From assembly GCA_946405145.1 (NCBI GenBank), contig CAMJGE010000007.1:60482-124481 (forward strand): DNA of 64,000 nt. The letters run 5' to 3'. The notes beneath the pieces were generated by a model, which was given only the letters and a program-made list of their open reading frames with translations, did no database searches and was not told where the DNA came from. A program made the translations under genes and the position numbers. The DNA comes from an uncultured Prevotella sp. (GTDB taxonomy: Bacteria > Bacteroidota > Bacteroidia > Bacteroidales > Bacteroidaceae). Positions 40,321-52,300 of this stretch are shown here, piece by piece. Positions within the stretch are counted from its first letter, which is position 1, and every line of letters begins with the position of its first letter.

Positions 40321-43300
40321 GTGAGAGTAAGAGATATTATAGTAAGTTTGTTGATGCTACTCGCTGCAACTTCGTTGCAAGCGCAGATAACTATTGGCGG
40401 CAATGTGTATGGCGGCGGCAATGAGGGAAATGTCGGCGGTAATACCACTGTTACCGTGCATGCCGGTGACCTGAATAAGGTCTATGGCGGTGCCCGTATG
40501 GCTGATGTGGGCGGTAGAGCCTTCGTGAATGTCGATGGCGAACATGCATCGGATTATATGCTGATCAATTACGTCTATGGCGGTAACGATATTTCAGGTA
40601 CAATCAGTGCTACGGATACAACCGTGCCTGCGGAACTGACCTATGAGACAGAGAACAATATTGATAACACCTGGAATACCTTCGTGCGTGTCTCAACAAA
40701 GACCGAAATCGTGGATGGCAAGGTCCGGGAGACCGATGATGCCAAGAAAATCTATATCGGACAGCTCTTTGGCGGTGGTAATGGTGACTATAATTATACG
40801 ACCCAGAGCAATAATCCATACTATGGTCTTGCTGCTCCCAATTTAGGTAAGACCTATCTCGAAATCTTGGGAGGCTCTATCGTCAACGCCTTTGGTGGCG
40901 GCAACATGGCTACGGTGACGGATAATGTTGTCATCCATCTGAACAATCCAAGCAAGGTGGTGAACCACATCAAAGTGAAAGACGGCAAAGAGGATGAAAG
41001 TGGTACTGATTTGCTTGTCGAAGACCGTTTCAAACTGATGGGCATTAACTACAAGTTCACTTATCCTAACAGCGATGCCTTCCAGATAGGAAACCTCTTC
41101 GGTGGCAATAACAAGGTAGATATGGCCATTCAGCCCAAGTGGAACTTGTTGGGCGGTAAGGTGAGAAATCTTTACAGTGGTGGTAACGAAGGACGTATGA
41201 CCTGTCCCCAGGGCCTGCTGTTGGTTATCCCTGCAAATTCTACACTGACGGTTGACAATGTCTATGGTGGATGTCGAAAGTCGGATGTGCGTCCATTGGA
41301 TGCTATGGGCAATGATGTACCAAACGCCCAAATCCAGTTAGCAAATAATCCGACCGGTATTCCTGCAGGCTTTGCAGCCCGTACGAGAATCCTCGGTGGT
41401 CATGTCAACAATGTCTATGGTGGTAACGATATCTCCGGTAATGTCTATGGTGGTAATACAGTGGCAATTCTGACCACTATATATGGTAATGTATATGGTG
41501 GCGGCAATGGTTCGTATGCCTATACCGACAACCCGGCTTTGCAGGATGAACTCCTCTGGCGTGATTTCTATTATGACCCTGATCAGGTGCTGACATCAGA
41601 AGAAAAAGCAGCTGTAACAGATAGCAAACTCTTGTCTGTTACAGCCCTCAATAAAGTACGCCCCAATGCTGAGCAGGTGTCTCTTCTCCTTAGAGGAACG
41701 GCAGAAAAGCCGGTCTTCGTCGAGGGAGCTGTCTTTGTGGGTGGCAACAGTGCATCTTTGCAGGAACTGACAGCCATATCGAACCGTCAGGCTCATGTGA
41801 AGATCGGCTCGTATGTCACCATCGATAACTTGTTCCTTGGCAACAACGGAGAGAACATGGTGAAGACCAATGAGGCCGATGAATCAAAAGGTGAAGGTGT
41901 ACTGCGTACCTTTGCCAATACGACGATAGCAGGTTCTAAGTTCAATTCGATGGATTTGACAGACTCTGATGTCTTTGACAAGTACATGGAAGGCTGTGCT
42001 ATGAAACTGTTGCCCAGTGTGGTGTTCGACGACATCGTGAATTATGATGAGTATTCCAGCCAGTTCGGTTCCTTATACTGTGGTGGTAATGTCGGTAGTA
42101 TGATGACCAATGGCCTGACAGAAATTTCCTTTAACGACGAGGTTATTATCTACGACAAGATAGTGGGTGGCTGTAACAGGGCTAACGTCGATGCTTCTGA
42201 CTACAATGCGGCCTATTATGGTGGTCTTCTTGGTGATCCTGACACCCATGGCGATAAGTTGAAGATTAACTTCTCGGGTCTGAAAGTCCGGCCCATGCGA
42301 TGGAAAAATAAAGCTGATAAGTCACAAGGCTTGGAGTGGAATACCGTAAAATACAATGCAACAACGCAACAATTTGACAATGTTCCCAACGTTACACCTA
42401 CTGATGAAGGCCAAAATATACAAATTGACGCTAACGCCAACAATGAAGATGCCGCCTACATCGCCCGTCGTCTGAAAGGTGGTAACATCTACGGCGGTTG
42501 CTATGAGTCAGGTCATGTGAACGGTAATGTCATCCTTAACATCAATGAGACGCTGATGGAGCGTGATAGCCTCTTTGACCTCACAGACGAGGGCGACATT
42601 TTATATGACAATACTGAGAAGGAACACTATACCATTACGAAGCGCAATACGGGTGTCATTCTCTCCGAACAGGGTATGGATGTGCTCGGTGATGCCCTGA
42701 ATGTGTTTGGTGCCGGTTATGGTGAAGCCTCGGAGATTTGGGGTAGTACCACCATCAACCTGAACAAGGGTTATGTGTTCCAGATCTTCGGTGGCGGCGA
42801 GATGGGTGCTATCGGCCGCAAGAAGAAAAATGGAGAATTTGATGAAACTGGAGAATATGTATATGATCAGGCATACAGCACCTACATCAACCTGAACGGT
42901 GAACCAAGTCTTCCTGGTGTGGCAAGAGGAGCAGCCGGCGACAGCCCCGATATGGCAGAGTGTGAGTTCATCTATGGTGGTGCATTCGAAGGTGTGATAG
43001 CCGGCGATACCCATATCAACCTTGGTAATGGCCGTATTTTCAACTCGTTTGCAGGTAGTTGTAATGCCGATATCCTCGGACATACAGAGACGTATATAGG
43101 TCGTAAGAAGAAAGCCGACGGAACCTACGAGGACGGTGGCGGGTTCCCATGGATCCGAGATCATATCTATGGCGGAAACGACCTGGGTGGCAGAATCTTA
43201 GGCAATGCGGATTTTACCAGCCGTATCCGTTCTGAAGTTTCTGGCATGGTGGATAATGCTTACAAGACCCAAGTCTCCAAGGCTACAACTTATATGGAAT

Positions 43301-46300
43301 ACACGCAGGGTAGGGCGCGAAACATCCTCGGCGGTTGTTTTGGTGACTATGATTATGAGCATGATCCTGCATATAAGGTGGGAACAGGTGAAGATTGTCG
43401 TGTTGCCACCAAGCCCTATCTGCACAATACTTTCGTTAATTTCAGACCGAACACGAATGCCAACAATGCGGTAGAAAAGATCTTCGGTGCAGGAGAAGGA
43501 TTCTTGGGAGACCGTGATGGCGACAAAGGACAAGATCATAGCTACGTGCTGATCGACATTCCCGACAATGTGGAGAAATTCGCCAACACCGAGGTCTTCG
43601 GTGCAGGTGCCTATAACGGTCTGGGAATGCGCACGGTGATTGAGCCTCAAGCTGCGCCAGATGATCCCGCTGCTTACCAAACTTCTCTCAACGAAGCCTC
43701 TGCTATCATCGACCTGATGCGTGGAAAGATAGGTGCAGCCTATGGTGGCAGTTATGAAGAGGGTGTCACCCGTCGTACGATGGTGAATGTGCCTACAGGC
43801 TCTACCATTAAGATTAACAACATCTTCGGTGGTGCTTATGGTATGAAGATCCTCCCGCCTTGTGATGTGTATGAGGCAAACGTGAACTACCAGAGTGGCA
43901 ATGCCCGTGTGAACGGTGCCATCTATGGCGGCAACAACAATGTGCGCCGTACTATCTATGGCAAGGTTAATATATCTGCGCCCGTACTGAAAGAAAATGG
44001 CTATTCAGGCTATGTTTACGGTGCTGGTCGTGGTCAATTTACATGGTCTGAATACACTGAGGTGAACCTGGAGAGTGGTGCCAATGTATGGGAGGTCTAT
44101 GGTGGTGGAGAGCTGGGTAATGTGCTCAATGCCGAGAGTGTGCAGAAATACCTGCAACTCTATAGCTCTCAGCCTGCAGAAATGGTGGCCAATGAAGATG
44201 ATTATTGGGGAAATCCTGACAAATGGGTAAGTGGAAATGTTGGTGGTACACTGAAGAATGAATATAAGGAGGAATGGAAGAAAGCCTGGATGGCCGCGTG
44301 GACTATCGATGGTTACTATAATCCTGTGGGCGACTTCACAAGATATGTAGGTAATTCAAATGTAAACCTCAGCAATCCATTGGTCACAAAGGCAGATATG
44401 GATGATAGGGATCTAAGTGGTTTCTCTGAAGAACAGAAGGCAAGAACATTAAAGAGATACAACGCTAACGTTATTATCAAAGAAGGCGCCACTGTTGGCA
44501 ACTATGCCTATGGTGGTGGCTATGGTAGCTCGACCATTCCTTTGACTGGTGGTATCTACGGCTCCTCCTATATAGCCCTGCTCGGTGGTACAGTTGTAAA
44601 GGATATCTATGCGGCAGGTACTACTGGTAGTGTGTGTGATATCTTTGGTGCAGGTGCACCGGGAGAAAGCAATCCGATAGGATTTATCGCCACCGCCAAT
44701 GCATATATAAAAGGTGGTACGGTGCGTAATGTCTATGGTGGCGGTTGGCGCGGCAGCGTGGGCTATCATAGTGGTGCGATAGGTAATGTGGCTAAAAACG
44801 CTTCCGATATAGACGGAGAAGTACATGTGGTGGTTGGTGACCTTGCAGGTACCACTCAAACCAACGGTATTCCTTCTGTCACCCGTAATGTCTATGGCGG
44901 TGGTGAGGGTGGAGCCATCTATGGCGATGCCTATGTCAAGATGAATAAGGGTTACATTGGCTATCGCTATAATTCATCAGGTGCTGACGACAATCAGACA
45001 GAGGATTTCGATGAGCGTTATGTGCCGGAGCTGGATGATGTTGTTGCTGGCGACAATCTGTTGGATCAGGGTGGAAACATCTTTGGTGGCGGTTATGTGG
45101 CTAACAGTTATGTGGACCGTTCGCATGTCACCATGATGGGCGGTATCGTTCGCGGTAGCCTGTATGGTGGAGGTGAGATCGGTCCTATCGGGCGTGGTAC
45201 CGTACATACGGATAGTATCGCCAAATATTCTACCTTAGTTAAGAATGGCGCAGCTATCTACAAAGGCGGTGGGACTCATGTTGAACTGTGGGATGGTCAT
45301 GTGATGCGCGACGTCTTCGGTGGAGGCCGTGGTTATGATAACTGGGGTGGCGAAGGTTATATGACCGACGCCGAGAAACTGACTATGGACAAGAGTTCGA
45401 AGGGTTATGTCTTCGGTAGTACCGATGTGCATATCTATGGCGGTGAGGTCGGTACGGAGACTAATGTGTTGAAAGGTTATGGCAATGTCTTCGGAGGTGG
45501 TAACGAGGGATTCGTGTATAGTGCCAAAGGTACGAAGAACAATGAAGATGGCTACTATTACAAGAATGGAAATACTTCTGAGGGCTTGTCGGAAGACTGT
45601 AAGATTGCTGTAGAACCTCAGTGTAAAGTTATTGATGCTGATGGCGTCACGATTGGAGGTACTGCCTATGCCAAAGGTGATTATGTTCCGATTGAGAAAC
45701 TGAATACGTTGAAGAGCAGGGCTCATGAAGAAGCTTTAGCCATATGGAATAAGCTTGATACCCGAGGTATAGTGATTCATAACTCACTCTTTGCTGGTGG
45801 AAACATCACGGAGGGTAGTGATAAGATCTTTGCCAACACCGTGACTGTTCATGGTAATGCAGCCGCCTCATTGCGCGATGTCTATAACTTCGACCTCATC
45901 TCTCTAGGAACAGAGGAAATGGGTGGTCTTTACGGCGATGGTAACCTGACACTGGTAGATGGCTTCCGCGAATTACACATCGATAACTATGGTACTGACT
46001 ATTATAGCCTGAAAAAGACCATGACTATCGATGAGTATAAGGCTTTAACAGCGAGACAGCAAGCCTATTACAAACTGAAGTATGGAGCAAACAGTACTCA
46101 TACCTATACTTATTATGAGAGTAAGCAGCTACATACCTATAAGTACACAGATAGCGAGGGAACCCATGAAATATCTTATAGAAAAGGACAGAAAATCACT
46201 CCTGACACATTTAATGGATTTGGCGATAATCCCTCAGATCCGTCCAGTCCTGGATCTCCGAAAGAAAATAGCTTCTGGACACCGGGATCAAAGTATTATC

Positions 46301-49300
46301 AAAAAGACGAGCAGATAGAGGAGGGTGAATACAGTCTGATGGATGGTACAGATTCTGAGATTGCCGCCAATAAGACTGGCGAGAAAGCTAACTGGACATT
46401 GTTAGGTGTGACCAGTATCTACGCAGGTCGCCCGATGAACACCATCCAGCGTGCCGACTTCTGTGGTGTGTTCGGTAGTCGAATGGTGATGAAGGGAGCC
46501 GTTGACCGTGCGCCTCAGGTAAACGGAGGTGTGGATTATAACAGCTACACCATCAACCGTGTGGATGAGGTGTCTCTGAACAAACGTACCACGACAGCTG
46601 GTGATATTTCAGATGAAGATAAGGAGCATGGTAACTATTTCGGTATCTATAACTCCGTGAAATTCTTAGGTAACCTGACCAGCGATGTGAATTTTGGAGA
46701 CGTCCGAAAGACAGATACGAATATTGATGCGATAAAAGGGGATGGTTCTACCACCTATTATGATTGGAAAGTTGCTAAGCCTCAAAACAAGTATCGTAAC
46801 AATGGTATCAGTCAGAATAAGGTGGCTCTGGCTTCGGGTGTGTATCTGGAACTCAAGAAAGAGGAGACAGAGAGTGCCGGCGTGGATAAGTGGGGCTATA
46901 TCACCGGTATCATTGAGCTCGACCTGATTAATGTGATGCCTGGTATGGGTGGTGGCTATGTGTATGCCAAGAATGAGCACGGTACACCCAGTCAGGTTGA
47001 CAACGTGAATAAGGTATCTCTCCTTAGTTACAATGAACATGCCAAAACTTATCGCCAGTTTACCTATTCAAGTCCGACGGATCTGGCAAGTCTTAAAGCT
47101 ATAGAAACCTCTGGTAACTTTGTACATAACACCAAGCAGATTGTTGACGACTGTTATCCCAATGGCGGTATCTATAAAGATCAATATGTCGCATCGCCTG
47201 CCCACTATTGGTTTATCCGAGGTAGCATCTATGTGTATGAGCAGTATATCTCTGCATTCACAGGATCTGCCAATGCCACGGCAGAGAAGCAGGAGATTCC
47301 ACTTACCATCACAGCGGCATCCAACGGTAGAATGACGCTGCGCGATGTGCAACCCAACTACTATGCTTATTATGATAAGGGTGGTAACAAGTTGGGCTCT
47401 GAGAATGCCGATTCTGTTTTCGTGGTTAACAACGTATCCTACAAGCTGAACCAAGCCATCAGCAATTGGGAATATAGCTTGCTGAGCGAAGGTGACCAGG
47501 CTAAGTTTGTGGATAAGACCTATATAGTTGCTGAGGACTGTAAGATTGGCGATACCGAGTATAAGAAGGGTAGGGTGATGTTGGAGTCGGAATACAATTC
47601 ATTAAAGGACTCTCATCCGACTATCAAGTATATGGAAGGCGATGAAGAGAAAACAAATGGTGAATTTAACTACTTCTTCCGCTCTTCCAATAATCTGAGT
47701 CACAATACGGGATATGTTCTGACTTACGACGTGAACAATCCCATGGTGTGGAACAACTACTACACCAAGACTGCAAGTCCCGGACAGACCAATGCACTGA
47801 ACACCAAACAGTACAATGAGTTGGAATCTGGAAAGAATAATTATACCGAAGGACCAACCTACACGCTGAAATCTGGTGTTAATAGTACTGTATTCGGCCA
47901 GCAGGATTACACGCTTGGAAGTATTATCTATGGCAGTGTGGTGAACAATTATAAGAAGGAGATATACGATCCAGATCAAAGTGTCAATAATCTGGGTACG
48001 AATCCTCCTGCTCAGGCAATAGTGGAGCAGGCCTATGTCGTGACTAAGGAATACTCTGTGAAGAATGAAAGTGGTGAGGAGGTTCAGAAGCTAACCGTAG
48101 GAACGCCTATTTACAAGTCGAAGTACACTGATGCTCAGTGGAATGCGATAACCAGTGCCAATGCAGCAGAAGTGGCAAAGGTATGTACCAGTCTCTTGGA
48201 GTTCTCATCCACCGACTATGTCTGGGCTGGTAAGGTACTTTCTTCGGCAGATATCGCAGAATTGAAGACCAAGATCATTGCAAAGAATAAATATGAAGAT
48301 GATGGAAATGGCACAGCCGATGCTAAAGCTACAACCTTCTTGAACAGCTATCTGGATGATGCTTACTATTGCACGCAGGCTGGTAAATATGGTGGTATCT
48401 ACTTTATACCAGGAAGAGCTTATCGTGCCATTGACACATGGTGCAGTATGCCGGCAGAAGAGCGTGCCAACTTCGACTTCAATTACGATGCGCTTGACTT
48501 GCTTATTGATCCTACTTTCGGTGGTGAATATGGCAGCAAGACACAGTATGACGGTTCAAATCCTATTAAGGTGTATTCAAGTGCGCAGGCTATCGACTAC
48601 CAGGCAGAGTTCGTGGGCTATGTTGGTGAAAATTCTCAGGAAGTAACTGAAATCACTTATACACCAAAAACTGGGTCTGCTGTTACAATTAAAAAGAGTA
48701 CCAGTCAGACAGATTGGCTGTCACGTGAAGCCTACGAGGCTATCCCGAATGAGAAGCGTCACTACTCGCCCATCATTATTACGGCTCCTGGTGATTACTA
48801 CATGGTGAAGACTCCGTTCATGGATGGTGAGGTTCCATATACCGTCGGACAGCAGATAGATACGGAAACTTACGAGAATTTGGGCAATATAAAACAGGCA
48901 AACATTGATAAGTTTACATTCACAAGTGACCAGGCAAGTATCCCGACGCAGGTAGATGATAAACAGGTTTATGAACCCAAGACCTATTACTATTGTCGTA
49001 ACAACTATACCATCAATGAAAAGGGTGAGGGTGTAGCTGTCACTACCACAGCAGTTACCAAGAACAGTTCATCCGTCTCAAGTACGACGTATAATAATAA
49101 TGCAGATGTTCCCCAGGGTGTAGTCATCAATGAAACCACCTATGATAACCTGTGTAACTTCCAGAAGGGCTTTGTGGTACATGGCACATCGCCTACGGAG
49201 GTCAGCACCCTCTATGTCTCTAATGAGTCGGATATCAACGATCTGTCTGCAGAGAAGATCATCACCGTCGTCTATCTCTATGAATACGATGAGAGCGATG

Positions 49301-52300
49301 AGACAGGACTCAATGTGACACCAGTGAGTGAGCGCCACATCATGAACATCCACATCAACTTCAAGAGTGGTGTGCCTCAGATTGGTGAAATCAACAAGCC
49401 CGACCTTGTGCTGCCTGGAACCACACTTGGAATGAATATCCCATCGGTTACCCAGGGTGCTTTCCGTGTGACAGAGTCAGGATGGGAAATCTTCTCCAAC
49501 GATGATGATGCCGCCACGCACTATAACGGTACACCGTTCTTTAATAACGAGACACCGCTCTATTGGTATCAGAACAACTACTGGATTGCCTACTACGCAC
49601 AGACCAGTCTTGGCAGAACCTATTCGAATTCGGTGAAGCTGAATGTGGCCAACTACCATGATCTGAAGAAGGTGATGGATGATAAGAGCCACCACTACTA
49701 TATCGATCATAAGGATGTGGAACGCCAGCCTAAGATCTATATCAACGATTATAGTGGCAGCGGCGAGAACGGTCTCGATCTGTTTAAGAACCTCATCGAC
49801 CTGACAAATGGTAAAGCAGTTGCTGGTCATGAGGCGTTGAATCTCAATAATTCTGGCAAGCCCATGCGAGGCGGACAGTATCTGGAGTTCTTCCTGAAGA
49901 GTGATCTCAGTCATACTGACACAGAGGCTGCTAATGAATGGACACCGATTGCAAATGCAGAAGGTGAGTGCTTCTCGGGTAGCTTCCATGGTGACGGACA
50001 TACCATCAGCGGACTCGATAACTCGCTCTTCAACCATCTCTGCGGTGATGTCTATAACCTTGGTGTCACAGGTTCCTTCACTGGTGCTGGTATCGCCGAG
50101 ACGGGTGGGGGATATGTGGAGAACTGTTGGATCAGCACCTCTTCGACAGCGGCAAAGACTTCGAAGCCTGTATTTGGCATTCCTACAGAATTGACAAATG
50201 ACAGACCTTATCGCATTGTGAACAGCTACTATCAGGAGGAAGCCGATGCCACCAACAAGTACGATAACCATCCTGAGTCAAATTACGGTAAACCAACCCG
50301 TAAGGATACCAAGGCATTCTACAATGGTGAGGTGGCTTACGACCTGAACGGCTTCTACCTCTACAAGCGCTATTGCGACCAGAAGGTAACCTCGGGAAAT
50401 AATCCGTATTATTGCTTCCACATGAATTCAGATGGCACAGCGTTAGAGCGTCAGACGAAGTACTATGGTGCCTATGACACCACAACGGCTCCACTTTGCT
50501 CATCTGGTTATGTTGAGGATCGCTATAAAGACGGTGACTTCCGCTATGCTGATGGTAGTATCCCGACGTCTGAGGATAAGCGGACCTTTACCGAGACTGA
50601 TGCAAATAACAATGAGGTGACAAAGTTTGCACCTATCTGGCCTGATGACTATCTGTTCTTCGGACAGTCGCTGACGTTTGACTATGGCAGTGCACACCAG
50701 AGTCAGCCATCGGCAATCAAGAAGAGTGCTGGAAGCATCATGGCTGGTGAGGCTAGTAACCGCGTCTATCGTGCACCGGCCTACTATGGTTCTGCGACAA
50801 TGGGTGTGACCCACTTCAATCCTGTCGCTATTCTTGCCTCAAGCTCTAATCCTGAGGCAGGCACCCCAGTGAAGGAAGCTTATCCAGGCATGACTGCCAT
50901 CGACTTCGCCGGACATAATGATACAGAGTATAAGTTAGGTCTCAATGGTGACTTCTTCTATGCACCGCTGCTCGACGATGGTGGACTGTACAGCATCAAT
51001 AATGTGGATGAGACCCGCAACCTGTTAGTCTATGCACCTGCTGCAACGGCTAATAGCGGTTATGCTAACCAGGCAACCTTCAACGTGCTGAGCAACTACT
51101 TCACTGAGCCTGCTTATGGTAATTTTGCTCAAGGCGATGACTATGGCAATGTGGCTGTTGTTACTACGCCTGTATTCGGCCACCTCGTAAGGAGTAACCT
51201 CACGACACTGACAGACCATCTGCTCGTGGATAAGCAGGACTTCAACTGTCCGATAGCTTACAGGATGGGCGAAGGTCAGCGTATGTGGTATCAGCGTACG
51301 CCGGATAACTTCGTCACGATAGAGTCGGGCGTTACCAAGGGCTGGGAGGATATCAGTCTGCCGTTCAAGGTTATATTTGTTGCTACCCAGCAGAAGGGTG
51401 AGATCACCCACTTCTATGCAGGCAACACCAAGGGTCATGAGTACTGGCTCCGTCACTACGACGGTAATCTGCAGCAGAAGAAAGATCAGAATAATGCCAT
51501 CGTTCAAGGCGTCTATACTGCTGACTTCAACCTGCTGGCTGCTAATGGTACGGAAAATAAGACCTATAGTAATACTTTCCTGTGGGATTACTATTATTCC
51601 AAGAATGATCGTGATGATAGGAACGGTGATGATTATAAGCAGTATTATAACGAGAGCCATACCTATACCAACTATCCGTTGGAGCAGGCTGGCAATGCCT
51701 ATCTGATCGGATTCCCGGGCAAGTCGTATTACGAGTTCGACCTGAGTGGACTGTGGACAGCTCAGAACACGGCTTCACCAGCTCCTGCCAATCTCGACAA
51801 GCAGACCATCACCTTCGTTTCTGCTACGGGAGAGGCGATTAATGTCAGCGACACCGAACTCAGCAATGGTAGGACGGTGAAGGAAGGTTACGCATACGTA
51901 CCTAATTATGCAAACAAGAAGTTTACCACCGCAGGCGAGAGCTACGTGATGAACGACAAGGGCGACAGCTACGTGAAGAATGTTGCGGATGCCACTGTCG
52001 GTGCCTTCCGTCCATACATGGTTAAGGCACCAGTTGCCGGTACTCGTGGTGACTCCAAGAGCATCAAGGATGCGGAGCAGATAGAGTTTGATATCAGAGA
52101 CACCGAGTTCAGGCCAGAAGATAGGATTGATCGCTTCGACGGCACGTTGAATATCTATGGCAAGAAGGGTAAGATCGTCGTTGAGTCGTCGCTCAGCTAT
52201 ACCGTTGATGTCGCTGTTTACACCACAGCAGGTGTGAAGGTTTGCGCCTTCCCAGTACCAGCAGGTGAGACGGTAGAGGAGCGCGTCAACACGAAGGGCG

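Noticed and set aside
40390..45850. Possible CRISPR-like or minisatellite DNA from recurring TATGGTGGT words
   Set aside because: Repeat units are protein-level, vary at third positions and have irregular spacing; there are no constant repeats with unique spacers and no cas genes.
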